Source of the DNA: JAGGAG01 sp031402225
GTDB lineage: Bacteria; Gemmatimonadota; Gemmatimonadetes; Gemmatimonadales; GWC2-71-9
Assembly (NCBI GenBank): GCA_031402225.1
Contig: JANNSD010000037.1
Coordinates: 49,119 to 113,118, forward strand
Length of the DNA stretch: 64,000 nucleotides
Direction: 5' to 3'
A program made the translations under genes and the position numbers. The stretch's first letter is position 1; each line of letters starts with the position of its first letter. A model generated the notes under the pieces. That model was not told where the DNA came from. It did not search any database and saw only the letters and a list, made by a program, of their open reading frames with translations. Shown piece after piece: positions 19,315 through 28,844 of this stretch.

Positions 19315-22300
19315 GTGAAGCGCCTTCTTCTGGCCCTGGGCGTGGTGGCCTGCAGTCCGGTGGTGGCAGGTGCGCAAGCCGATTCTCTTGCCCCGCCGCC
19401 CGATACCACCTCCGTGTCCGGGGTGGGGGTGAAGGCCGGGCTGGGGGCGCCACCCCTCACGCTGCGCGTGCCACCCCAGTATCGGCAGTCCTGGGCACTC
19501 GGGCCGCGGCCCCGTCCGGGCGCCACCGCCGCTGCGTGGCAAGCCACCCTCAACGCCGCTGTTGATTCCACCCTGAGCGCCCAAGCCAGCAGCCAGGTGC
19601 TCATCAGCCTGTACGGGGGGAGCCAGGAGTCGGCCGACTCCGCCGAGGCGGCGTTGCAGAGGCGCGGGCTGTTCGGGATCAACCGCAGTATCGTGGACCT
19701 GACGCTCGACGGAACTATCCGGCTCGAGTTGCGCGCCGATCGTCTGAAAAACCTTCGCTGCACCCCGGCATCGCTCAGCGATCCTTCCAGCGGATGCCGG
19801 GGCGACATCAACGGTCCGCGGCTCGACAACCAGATGACCATCCGCTCGGGCGGCGTGATTGGTCGGCGGCTCCGCGTCAATGTCGACTGGGATACGCAGC
19901 GCGACTTCACCAATAGTAACATTATCCAGGTGTTCTACGAGGGGCTCGAGGACGAGCCGATCCGGCGTGTCGAGGTTGGCAGCGTCGTGTTCCGGCCGCC
20001 GTCGTCGCGCTATCTCGCCGCGTCCATTCCCACGAACAACTTCGGTGCCAGTGCCCTTGTCGAGCTGGGGCAGCTCCAGATGCAGGTGTTGGCGGCGACC
20101 CAGAAGGGCAGCGCCATCGGGCAGCGGGTGTTCACGATCGGCCAGGCGGTCGCGACACCACAGGATCGCAGCGTGCGCGACCTGGACTTCGAGTTCGGCC
20201 GCTTCTACTGGACCGTCGATCCGCGCACGCTGCCGAACTTTCCCGCCATCGACGCGCTCAGCCTCGATACCCTGAGCGTATCGCCCGGCGTGCGGCCGGC
20301 GGAGCTCAGGGTGTACCGCTACCGGGTGCCGCGGCTCACGGGGGGAGTGGACCCGAACCTCGGCGGCATACCCGCCTGCGCCTTCCAAGGGGGGACAACC
20401 GGCAGGACCTTCGGCCCGGTACCGTGGCAGCTGCTCGTGCTGGGCGCCGACTACTACACCGATCCCTCGGGCCTCTGGATCGCCATGTCCCAGCGGGTAG
20501 ACCTGCAGGCCGACTACCTCGCCGTGAGCTACGTGACCGAGGCTGGCACGACGGTCGGCAGCTTTCCCGGTGCTCCCAAGCCGGGCGCGGGCACCACCTG
20601 CGCCTCGGTCGACACGCTACGCATGATTGTCGAGCCGCTGGTGGGCAGCGACCAGCCATCGTTCCATCACGAGATGCGGCAGTTCTACCGGGTGGCGGGC
20701 CAGGACCTCGATCCGGCGTCGCTCCAGGTGGATCTCGCGGTGAATCGCTCGGAGCGACCGCTGCCGCCCTCGAGCTTCTCCACGTACCTGAGCGCGCTCG
20801 GCCTGTCCATACCCACGGACGAGAATACCTTCGACTGGGCGAACCGGCTCTTCCCGCGTGCGCGCGACCCAGGGGCCGACCTGCTCGTTCGAGAGGCGTT
20901 CCTCGCGTTCCCCAACATCAAGCCGTTCGGCAATCCCGCCGTGCTGGGGCCGACGGAACGGAACGACTCCCTGTACCAGACGCCGGTCTACCTGCTGTTC
21001 TCGCAGGGACCGCCGAGCAAGTTCCTGTTCCGGCTGCGATACAGTTCCAGCGGTGCCGGTGACCGCAGCGCCCTCAACCTGAACGCGCTGCAGGTCCTCG
21101 AGGGTTCCGAGAAGCTGTTCCTGAGTGGTCGGCAGCTGACCCGCGGGACTGACTACACGATCGCCTACGAAACGGGGTTGGTCACCTTCCTCAATCCCGA
21201 GGCGCTCTTCGGCAGCGGGGTGGGCCAGATCACGGCGCAGTTCGAGGAGCGCGGGGTGTTCGCGGTGGCACCGACGTCGATTTTCGGTCTCACCACGCGC
21301 TACGACCTGGGCCGGACCGGCAGCGTCAATTTCGTCGGTATCTACCAGCGCGAAAATTCGGCGTTTGCACGCCCGGCGCTCGGTTTCGAGGCCAGCGCCA
21401 ATCTGATCGCCGGCGCCAACACCGACCTGCATTTCAGACCCACGGCGTTGAGCCGGCTGGTCAGCTCCATTACCAACCGCAACGGATCGTCCGAGGCATT
21501 CCTCGACATCAATGGCGAGTTCGCCTTCACCCGGCCCGACCCCAACCGGACCGGGCAGGCGTACATCCAGGAGTTCGAGGGGGTCTCGGGCAGCGCGGTG
21601 AGCCTGGGGGCGGCGGTGTGGCAGTACGGCAGCGTGCCCCAATCCACCGTCGGCCTCGATCCATCACTGGGCTTCGGGGCCACCTTCGACACCGCGGACG
21701 CAGTGCAGATGATCTGGCAGAACCTGATTCCGGGGCCGGATGGCGGGGTGGTGCAGTTCTTTCCCGAGGACATCGACCCGAACATCGTGACCGTGGGGAA
21801 CCAGCAGGTGCCGGAGACGGTGATGTACCTGACCCTGCATGCGGACACGGCGGGCGGCGTGGTGCAGCAGAACAACCGGTCGCTCTGGACCCAGCCGCCG
21901 AGGCCCAACACACCGCGTTGGCGCTCGATGCAGACGGCCATCAGCACGGTGGGCGTCGATTTCACCGCCAATACCTACATCGAATTCTGGCTCTACACCG
22001 ACGCGGCCAAGAGCGCCGAGACCGCCGGGGTGAACCTGGTGTTCGATCTGGGGCAGGTGAACGAGGACGCGGTGGGGGCGGCACCGGACACGCTCAAGGT
22101 TGAGGCCGGCGACTCCCTCTATGTGGGCCGGCAGTATGTGGGCGTCGGTGTGCTGAATTCGGAGCGACAGTCCACCGGCATCTTCAACGCGCAGGCCGAT
22201 GACATCGGCATCCTGGGGGACATCCCGCCAATCGTGCTGCCCAACCTGGATACCGACCCCGCCTTCCCGCTATGCCAGACGGTGCTCGGCACCACGGTGC

Positions 22301-25300
22301 AGATCTTCCCGTGGGGCGACCTGAGCGCGCGCTGCACTCGCGGCAACGGGTTCCTGGATACCGAGGACCTGAACGGCGACAACGTCCTCAATGCCCAGGG
22401 CCCCAACGACAACGTCAACCGCTACGTCGTCAGCCTGACTGACACCCAGTACGTGGTGCGGAAGGGCGTTACCGACCCGGCCACGGGCGCGGGCTGGACC
22501 CTGTACCGCCTGCCGCTGCGCACGCCCACCGCGGTCATCGGCACGCCCAACATCCGGCTGGTCCAGGCACTGCGCGTCACCCTCGTGGCACCACCGGCGC
22601 TCGATGACCTCGTGGCGCGAGTGGCGCTCTCGCGCCTGACCTTCGTCGGTGCGCCCTGGCTGGCGCGGGCACCCGCCCCCATCGCGGGCATTGCCGGATC
22701 CACCGCGGAGGCAACGGGCAGCGTGGTCGTGTCGGTGGTGTCGACCCTCGACAAGAACCTCGGCTATGTGCCGCCACCGGGCGTGATTGTCGGCCTGCAG
22801 GACCGCCAGGGCAGTGCCCAGGACATCGGGGCCGAGATCGACGAGAAGTCGCTGCGCGTCGTCGCCCGGCAGCTGGCACAGGGTACGCGCGCGGAGGCCT
22901 ACTTCAGGTTCCCGGCGGGTAACCAGCGATTCCTGTCCTATCGGCAGCTGCGGGTGTGGATGCGTGGTGGTCGCGACCTGCCCGACTGGGACGCCGGCGG
23001 GCTGCTGGGCTACATCAAGGTGGAGAGCGACGCCGACAACTTCTACATGTACCAGACGACGCTGCGCAGCAACGGTGCGGAAGAGGCCTGGAACCCGGAA
23101 GTGACGGTGGACCTGGAGGTGTGGGCCCTGCTCCGGGCCAGGATCGAGTCCGAGGTGGAACAGGGCCTTCCGCCGTCGGGTGCGGACGTGTGCGGCGGGG
23201 ATCCCGCGGCCTATGTGGCGTGCCAGGACGGGTACATCGTGCACATCCTCAGCCCGAACGTGAATCCCCCCAACCTGGCAGCGGCGCAGGGCCTGTCCAC
23301 CGGGATGATACGCGTGGCGGCGGGAGTGTCTGACTCGACCGAGCTGTGGGTTGACGACGTACGGCTTTCCGAACCGATCACCACCATGGGCTCAGCCTGG
23401 GCGCTCGACGCGAGGCTGGCGGCGGGCGACGTGTTCGACCTCTCGTTCCTCATTTCCAGCGTCAACGGGCAATTCCGCCAGCTCGGAGCCCAGCCCAGCT
23501 TCCGCACCACCGGCGGGCTGATCACGGCCGCGAATTTCCGCCTGGACCGGTTCCTCCCGACGTCGGTTGGCCTGCTCATTCCCGTCAACCTGTCCTATGC
23601 CGCGACGAACGTGAACCCGCAGCTGCTCACCGGCAGCGACATCATCGCCGAGGCCCTGCCGGGCCTCCGCAAGCCGAACAGCAACACCGGCAACCTGAAC
23701 GTCCTGGTGCGTCGATCGGCGCGCGGATCCAGTTCCCTGATGCGCATACTCGCCGATCCGCTGGCGCTCACCGCCGGTTACCTGAGGGGGCGGGGCCAGA
23801 CGGAGCTGTCGCGGTCGACCACGGACAACGTCAGCGCGGCGCTGTCGTACACTATTTCCGTGACCCGGCGCGGGAAACCGATCCGCCTGACGGGCCTGGT
23901 CAACGGCCTCCCGACCTTCCTGCGGGAGAGCGACTTCGGCAACAGCCTCAAGACGGCGTCCTACACGCTCGTGCCGACGAGCCTGCGCCTGCGCAGCGGG
24001 CTCGCACGCGAGCAGACGAACTTCTTCTCGTATGTTTCTCCCGTCGAGCGCTCGGTCGACGCACTGGCGGTACCCGCGCTGGCCCTCAACTACATCTGGC
24101 GGAATGCGGCGGGACTGACGTGGCAGCCCCTCGGCATGCTGCTCTTCAACGTGGACGTGGCCAGCTCGCGCGACCTGCGGCAGTACGGTGACTCGACCCC
24201 GCAGGCGCGACTGGCCACCGCCGAGCGCCAGGACCTCCTGGGTATCGATGTGGGCGTGGAGCGCGACCGGACGTCCGGCACCAGCCTGGTGATCGCGCCG
24301 AAAATCTCCTCCTGGTTCCGGCCGAGATTCGGGACGACCAGCAACTTCGTGCTCAGCCGGTACCTCAACAGCCGCCAGCTGGTGCGCACCGATGGCGACA
24401 CGGCCGGTGCGTTCATCCTGCCGCAGACATTTTCCAACCTGCGCGCGTATGAGTGGGGATTTTCCATCGACTACGCCCGGGGGCTCCGGCAAGTGGTGGG
24501 GGATTCCTCCGGCGTGGGAAACCTGATCCGCCGCTTCCGGGCGCTGGATGTCACGCGGCGCACGACCCGTACATCCACCTTTGACCTGGCGGTGTTCCAG
24601 CCGTCCCTCGGCTACATCCTGGCACTGGGCGGGCTGTCGAGCTTCCTGTCGCAGGACGGGCAACCCGCCATCGGCGCCACCCAGACGGTGGCGACCCAGC
24701 TGGCCACGGGACTCGACTTCGGGTTCGGCCTCTCGATCACCGGGCTCTACAGCGAGATCGCGACGGATCGTTACCAGACCATTGGCGGCGGGCAGCGCCT
24801 CGCGGTGGTGTTCCAGAGAGAATGGCCCTCCGGTCAGGTGCGGTTCACTCGCCCGTTTGCGCGCGGCCCCTTCGCGCTGATCTCGGTGGGGGCCACGATA
24901 CGGCAGCGTAAGGGGTCCACCACTCAGCCGGTGAGCGCCACCGTCGTTTCGGTGGTGGCCAACCAGACCCGGAACATCTCGCCCGAACTCGGCATCACCT
25001 TTCGCAACGGCATTGGCCTGGCCAGCAACCTGAGCCTCCTGAAGCAGGAGTCCGCCACGAACGGGGCACTGACGCTGCTGGACCAGGCCGACCTCAACGG
25101 CAGCCTCACCTACGCCTTCCCGTTGCCGCGCGCGCTGAGCCGCGCCCGCAAGCTCGCGCGCTCATCCCTCAGCGTCGTGGTGTCCAAGGCCAGCCAGTGC
25201 CTGGTCCGCGCCGCCAATCTGGACTGCCAGGTCATCAACGATACGCGGCGGCAGGAGTATCGCGGCAGCATCGATACCGATATCATCTCCACCCTGACGG

Positions 25301-25416
25301 CCGGCCTTCAGCTGGGCTATACGGTGAACGACTTCCGCAGCCTCGACCGGAAGAGCTCCCAGCTGTTCGTGGTCGCGTCACTCAACCTGTCGATCTTTGC
25401 CGGGGACTATCGATGA
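19315..25416 (+). CDS. sprA: SprA-type outer-membrane translocon protein
   Basis: 2033 aa, a little below the roughly 2400 aa of Bacteroidetes SprA. The GTG at 19315 starts a signal peptide ending VVAGAQ (mature Gln21); there is no good ribosome-binding site. Recognisable SprA features include NIIQVFYEGLEDEPIRRVEV followed by FRPPSSRYLAASIPTNNFG near residue 205-245. An Asp-rich segment (DTEDLNGDNVLNAQGPND) lies near 1020, the LWVDDVRLSEP block near 1345, and a long series of barrel strands runs to a C-terminal LSIFAGDYR. SprA is the giant barrel that exports T9SS cargo and works with PorV. No gliding gldKLMN genes are in view. The QC-like lipoprotein gene overlaps its stop by 4 bases, which is a meaningful link. 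Confidence 0.9.
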   Translation: MKRLLLALGVVACSPVVAGAQADSLAPPPDTTSVSGVGVKAGLGAPPLTLRVPPQYRQSWALGPRPRPGATAAAWQATLNAAVDSTLSAQASSQVLISLYGGSQESADSAEAALQRRGLFGINRSIVDLTLDGTIRLELRADRLKNLRCTPASLSDPSSGCRGDINGPRLDNQMTIRSGGVIGRRLRVNVDWDTQRDFTNSNIIQVFYEGLEDEPIRRVEVGSVVFRPPSSRYLAASIPTNNFGASALVELGQLQMQVLAATQKGSAIGQRVFTIGQAVATPQDRSVRDLDFEFGRFYWTVDPRTLPNFPAIDALSLDTLSVSPGVRPAELRVYRYRVPRLTGGVDPNLGGIPACAFQGGTTGRTFGPVPWQLLVLGADYYTDPSGLWIAMSQRVDLQADYLAVSYVTEAGTTVGSFPGAPKPGAGTTCASVDTLRMIVEPLVGSDQPSFHHEMRQFYRVAGQDLDPASLQVDLAVNRSERPLPPSSFSTYLSALGLSIPTDENTFDWANRLFPRARDPGADLLVREAFLAFPNIKPFGNPAVLGPTERNDSLYQTPVYLLFSQGPPSKFLFRLRYSSSGAGDRSALNLNALQVLEGSEKLFLSGRQLTRGTDYTIAYETGLVTFLNPEALFGSGVGQITAQFEERGVFAVAPTSIFGLTTRYDLGRTGSVNFVGIYQRENSAFARPALGFEASANLIAGANTDLHFRPTALSRLVSSITNRNGSSEAFLDINGEFAFTRPDPNRTGQAYIQEFEGVSGSAVSLGAAVWQYGSVPQSTVGLDPSLGFGATFDTADAVQMIWQNLIPGPDGGVVQFFPEDIDPNIVTVGNQQVPETVMYLTLHADTAGGVVQQNNRSLWTQPPRPNTPRWRSMQTAISTVGVDFTANTYIEFWLYTDAAKSAETAGVNLVFDLGQVNEDAVGAAPDTLKVEAGDSLYVGRQYVGVGVLNSERQSTGIFNAQADDIGILGDIPPIVLPNLDTDPAFPLCQTVLGTTVQIFPWGDLSARCTRGNGFLDTEDLNGDNVLNAQGPNDNVNRYVVSLTDTQYVVRKGVTDPATGAGWTLYRLPLRTPTAVIGTPNIRLVQALRVTLVAPPALDDLVARVALSRLTFVGAPWLARAPAPIAGIAGSTAEATGSVVVSVVSTLDKNLGYVPPPGVIVGLQDRQGSAQDIGAEIDEKSLRVVARQLAQGTRAEAYFRFPAGNQRFLSYRQLRVWMRGGRDLPDWDAGGLLGYIKVESDADNFYMYQTTLRSNGAEEAWNPEVTVDLEVWALLRARIESEVEQGLPPSGADVCGGDPAAYVACQDGYIVHILSPNVNPPNLAAAQGLSTGMIRVAAGVSDSTELWVDDVRLSEPITTMGSAWALDARLAAGDVFDLSFLISSVNGQFRQLGAQPSFRTTGGLITAANFRLDRFLPTSVGLLIPVNLSYAATNVNPQLLTGSDIIAEALPGLRKPNSNTGNLNVLVRRSARGSSSLMRILADPLALTAGYLRGRGQTELSRSTTDNVSAALSYTISVTRRGKPIRLTGLVNGLPTFLRESDFGNSLKTASYTLVPTSLRLRSGLAREQTNFFSYVSPVERSVDALAVPALALNYIWRNAAGLTWQPLGMLLFNVDVASSRDLRQYGDSTPQARLATAERQDLLGIDVGVERDRTSGTSLVIAPKISSWFRPRFGTTSNFVLSRYLNSRQLVRTDGDTAGAFILPQTFSNLRAYEWGFSIDYARGLRQVVGDSSGVGNLIRRFRALDVTRRTTRTSTFDLAVFQPSLGYILALGGLSSFLSQDGQPAIGATQTVATQLATGLDFGFGLSITGLYSEIATDRYQTIGGGQRLAVVFQREWPSGQVRFTRPFARGPFALISVGATIRQRKGSTTQPVSATVVSVVANQTRNISPELGITFRNGIGLASNLSLLKQESATNGALTLLDQADLNGSLTYAFPLPRALSRARKLARSSLSVVVSKASQCLVRAANLDCQVINDTRRQEYRGSIDTDIISTLTAGLQLGYTVNDFRSLDRKSSQLFVVASLNLSIFAGDYR

Positions 25417-26351
25417 TGCGGTACCGCCTGCCTGGGTCGCTGGCCCTGCTCCTCCTGATGGCGGGCTGCGGTTCGGCGCCACCCGCTCCGCCCCGCGAGT
25501 TCGACGGGGCCGCCGCCATGCGCTACGTGGAGGCGCAGGTCGCCTTCGGGCCGCGCGTGCCGGGCAGCGAGGCCCACCAGCACATGGCGGCGTGGCTCGA
25601 TTCGCTGGCGCGGGCCCGGGCCGATTCGGTGATCATTCAGGACTGGGTCAACGTCACTGCCAAGGGCGTGAGGATCCCGCTGCGCAACGTGATGATGCGG
25701 TTCAACCCGACGGCGACCGACCGCATTCTCTATCTCGCGCACTGGGACACCCGACCCACCGCGGACAAGGCGATCAACCCGGCGGACCGAAGCACGCCGA
25801 TTCCGGGTGCGAACGACGGGGCCTCCGGCGTTGCGGTGCTGCTGGGCGTGGCCGATGCGCTGCGGAAGACCCCGTCTGCGCTCGGCGTGGACCTGCTCTT
25901 CGTGGACGGCGAGGACTTCGGCAGCTTCGAGGACTCGACCGAAACGCTGCTCGGGTCTCGCTACTACGCGAAACACCAGGTGCCTGGACCCAAGCCGCTC
26001 TTCGCCGTGCTGTTCGACATGGTCGGCGACCGTGACCTGCAGATCTACCAGGAGGGGAATTCCCTCCTGGGCGCGCCAGAGGTGGTCGATCGGGTGTGGG
26101 ACGCCGCGAAGATCGCCGGCTACTCGAAGGTCTTCATTGCGGCCCCGCGCCACACCCTCGTCGACGACCACGTGCCCCTGCAGCAGGCCGGCATCCGCGC
26201 CATCGACGTGGTCGACTACGACTATGGCAGCAACAACAGCCTCTGGCACACCCCCGACGACACCATCGACAAGCTGAGCGTGGAGAGCCTGCAAGCGGTG
26301 GGTGACGTAGCGATGGCCGTGATACGCCTCGAGGCTGGCGGGATAAAGTAG
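25413..26351 (+). CDS. M28-fold lipoprotein, probable type II glutaminyl cyclase
   Basis: 312 aa; ATG overlaps the sprA stop (ATGA). The lipobox LLMAGC puts the lipid on Cys19, so it acts in the periplasm on a membrane anchor. The M28 fold is complete, but several signatures are those of glutaminyl-peptide cyclotransferase rather than aminopeptidase. These are HWD (110-112), GANDGASG with Asp135, FVDGEDFG (Glu167, Asp168), LLGSRYYAK, FDMVGD (Asp202), VDDHVPLQQAGI (Asp251) and LWHTPDD (Trp278, His279). They line up with human QC Asp159, Glu201, Glu202, Asp248, Asp305, Trp329 and His330; only the second Glu is Asp. The expected reaction is cyclisation of N-terminal Gln to pyroglutamate. Several exported proteins here have Gln at the mature N-terminus. 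An ordinary M28 aminopeptidase cannot be fully excluded. Confidence 0.8.
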   Translation: MMRYRLPGSLALLLLMAGCGSAPPAPPREFDGAAAMRYVEAQVAFGPRVPGSEAHQHMAAWLDSLARARADSVIIQDWVNVTAKGVRIPLRNVMMRFNPTATDRILYLAHWDTRPTADKAINPADRSTPIPGANDGASGVAVLLGVADALRKTPSALGVDLLFVDGEDFGSFEDSTETLLGSRYYAKHQVPGPKPLFAVLFDMVGDRDLQIYQEGNSLLGAPEVVDRVWDAAKIAGYSKVFIAAPRHTLVDDHVPLQQAGIRAIDVVDYDYGSNNSLWHTPDDTIDKLSVESLQAVGDVAMAVIRLEAGGIK

Positions 26352-26407
26352 CCCTCCCCGTTTTCCGGGTGCGCCCGATCCGGGCGTCGTATCCGACATT
26401 CACACGC

Positions 26408-27049
26408 ATGCCCCCCGAACACCGCGCGGTGCTGCTTCTGCTGGGCCTCGGGCTCGTTGGTCACGTTGTGCGGCTGGTCGCGTCCGACGCCAGCCAGCCG
26501 CCGGGTGAGGTGCGGCTGCTGGGCGCCTCGGCGGGCTCTGCCGCGCTCGCGCGACGCGACAGTCTGGTGCGCCTTGCCCGTCCCCTTGGCCCGGGTGAGC
26601 GGATCGACGTGGATCGCGCCTCGGCGCAGGAGCTCCAGCGGCTGCCCGGCGTCGGGTCAGGTCTGGCACGCCGAATCGTGGAGGAACGCAACCGGTCGGG
26701 GCCGTTCGGCGACACGGCGGCATTGGGCCAGGTGCCGGGCATTGGGCCAGCCAAGCTCAAGCGCATGGCGCCGAATCTTGCTTTCTCGGCTCCGCCGCGC
26801 GCGGCCGCCACGGTCGCGCCGAGCGCCGCGATCAACGATGCCCCGCCACCGGTCATCACCGACGTGATCAACCGCGGGTCGGTGACGGACCTGGAGCGGC
26901 TTTCCGGCATTGGCCGGCGCCGGGCCGCGCGAATCGTCGCCTTTCGCGACAGCGCGGGCCCCTTCCGGAGCCCCTCCGACCTGGCTCGGGTACTCGGCAT
27001 CAGCCTTGCGCTTGCGCAAGGTCTCTGGACAGCAGCGGGGCAGCAATGA
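26408..27049 (+). CDS. ComEA-like protein with two helix-hairpin-helix domains
   Basis: 213 aa from the ATG at 26408; a longer frame from 26369 is possible. One N-terminal membrane segment (AVLLLLGLGLVGHVVRLV) is followed by two HhH pairs. The first has IDVDRASAQELQRLPGVGSG and VPGIGPAKLKRM (about 65-125), the second has INRGSVTDLERLSGIG and LARVLGIS (about 155-205). Proteins of this kind bind DNA without sequence specificity, as in ComEA of natural transformation. The pilB-pilT-pilC genes start 80 bases downstream, and type IV pili and ComEA cooperate in DNA uptake. That makes a competence role plausible, but no comEC is in the window. Confidence 0.75.
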   Translation: MPPEHRAVLLLLGLGLVGHVVRLVASDASQPPGEVRLLGASAGSAALARRDSLVRLARPLGPGERIDVDRASAQELQRLPGVGSGLARRIVEERNRSGPFGDTAALGQVPGIGPAKLKRMAPNLAFSAPPRAAATVAPSAAINDAPPPVITDVINRGSVTDLERLSGIGRRRAARIVAFRDSAGPFRSPSDLARVLGISLALAQGLWTAAGQQ

Positions 27050-27128
27050 CAGCGATGCCATGCCCATGTCTGCGTAGCATATCACTCAGCAGAGCAATCA
27101 CTTAGGCACTTGGCCAGGTACGGTTGAC

Positions 27129-28844
27129 ATGGCATCAGTGGCGGTAGGCGGCAGTTCCTTCGGCGACCTCCTTCTGCAGGAAGGTCTGCTGACTCGCGAC
27201 CAGCTCACGGCGGCCACCGCCGAGGCCAAGTCGTCCCGCCTGCGCCTGAGCTATGTGGTGGTGAAGCAGGGCACCGTCCCCGAAGTCGAGGTGACGAAGC
27301 TGCTCGCCCGGCACTACCGGATGCCTGCCGTCGACCTGACCAAGTTCGAAGTCGATCCGCGCACGCTCAAGCTGATTCCCGGCGAAGTCGCGGCCAAGCA
27401 CGTCGTGCTGCCGCTCAAGCGCGAGGGCCGCACCCTCACGGTCGCGGTCGCGGATCCGTCCGATCACGGCCTCCTGGACGACCTCAAGTTCATCACCCGG
27501 TACGACCTCTTCCCTGTCATTGCCGGCGAGGTCACCCTCCGAAGCCTGATCGAGCGGCACTACGAGTCCGCCGGGAACGAGCAGCAGCTCGCCAACCTCC
27601 TGAAGGACATGGAGGGACTGGACGAGGATGTCGAGGTCGTCGAGGAGCGGGACGACGAGGTCGCTACCCGCGAGCAGATCGACGACGCGCCGGTCGTGAA
27701 GCTGATCAACGGCCTGCTGACTGACGCGGTGCGCCGCGGGGCCAGCGACATCCACATCGAGCCGTTCGAGCACGAGATCCGGGTGCGCTACCGCATCGAC
27801 GGCGCGCTGATCGAGGTCATGAAGCCGCCGCTCAAGCTCCGGGCGGCGCTCACCAGCCGCGTCAAGATTCTCTCCCAGCTCAACATCGCCGAGCGCCGCG
27901 TGCCGCAGGACGGCCGCCTCAAGCTCAAGATGGGCAACCGGGTCATCGACTTCCGCGTGTCGACGCTGCCGGTGCTCTTCGGCGAGAAGATCGTGATGCG
28001 AATCCTTGACAAGGGCAACCTGACGCTCGACCTGAGCAAGTTCGGCTTCGAGCCCAAGGCCGAGGCGGACCTGCTGAAGGCGATCCTGAATCCGTACGGC
28101 ATGGTGCTGGTCACCGGCCCGACGGGCTCGGGCAAGACGACCACGCTGTACTCGGCGCTGTCGCGCATCAATACCATCGAGACGAACATCATGACCGCGG
28201 AGGATCCCGTCGAGTACAACCTGATGGGAATTAACCAGGTGCTGGTGCGCAACGAGATCGGGCTCACCTTCGCGGCGGCGCTGAAGGCGTTCCTGCGGCA
28301 GGACCCCAACATCATCATGATCGGCGAAATCCGGGACCTGGAGACGGGCAGCATCGCCATCAAGGCGGCGCTCACCGGCCACCTGGTGCTCTCGACGCTG
28401 CACACCAACGACGCGGCCAGCACCATCACCCGCATGATCGACATGGGGCTCGAAGCGTTCAACGTCGCGAGCGCCGTCAACCTGGTGGTGGCGCAGCGAC
28501 TCGTGCGCCGCATCTGCAAGTCCTGCAAGGAACCGACTACATATCCAGACGCCGTGCTGGCGTCGCTGGGCACGGATCTTGATGAGTTCCGGTCGATTCC
28601 ATTCATGAAGGGCAAGGGCTGCGATGCCTGCGGCGGCCTGGGCTACAAGGGGCGCGCCGGCCTGTACGAGGTGATGAACCTGTCGGCCACGCTACGCCGG
28701 ATGATCCTGCGGGGCGACGCCTCCGCCGAACTCCGGGACACTGCGGTGGCGGAGGGCATGCTGACCCTGCGCATGGACGGCATGGTGAAGGTCGCGAAGG
28801 GCGTTACCACTCTCGAAGAAGTCGTGAAGGAGACCGCAGCATGA
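27129..28844 (+). CDS. pilB: Type IV pilus assembly ATPase PilB
   Basis: 571 aa. The N-terminal MshEN-type domain (LLLQEGLLTRDQLTAA, then MPAVDLTKFEVDP) is followed by the GspE/PilB ATPase core. The core has ASDIHIEPFEHEIRVRYRID, Walker A GPTGSGKTTT (about 330), the Walker B region IIMIGEIRDLET (about 395) and the His box. The zinc-binding tetracysteine CKSC (about 463) and CDAC (about 498) is intact, a mark of assembly ATPases. It powers pilin insertion from the cytoplasm. The ATG at 27129 has no strong ribosome-binding site. The stop overlaps pilT by ATGA. GspE of a type II system is the alternative; the pilT/pilC neighbours favour pili. Confidence 0.93.
   Translation: MASVAVGGSSFGDLLLQEGLLTRDQLTAATAEAKSSRLRLSYVVVKQGTVPEVEVTKLLARHYRMPAVDLTKFEVDPRTLKLIPGEVAAKHVVLPLKREGRTLTVAVADPSDHGLLDDLKFITRYDLFPVIAGEVTLRSLIERHYESAGNEQQLANLLKDMEGLDEDVEVVEERDDEVATREQIDDAPVVKLINGLLTDAVRRGASDIHIEPFEHEIRVRYRIDGALIEVMKPPLKLRAALTSRVKILSQLNIAERRVPQDGRLKLKMGNRVIDFRVSTLPVLFGEKIVMRILDKGNLTLDLSKFGFEPKAEADLLKAILNPYGMVLVTGPTGSGKTTTLYSALSRINTIETNIMTAEDPVEYNLMGINQVLVRNEIGLTFAAALKAFLRQDPNIIMIGEIRDLETGSIAIKAALTGHLVLSTLHTNDAASTITRMIDMGLEAFNVASAVNLVVAQRLVRRICKSCKEPTTYPDAVLASLGTDLDEFRSIPFMKGKGCDACGGLGYKGRAGLYEVMNLSATLRRMILRGDASAELRDTAVAEGMLTLRMDGMVKVAKGVTTLEEVVKETAA

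Noticed and set aside
27050..27128. Sigma54 promoter before pilB for PilR control
   Set aside because: There is a GG dinucleotide in a TTAGGCACTTGG context, but no GC at the required spacing.
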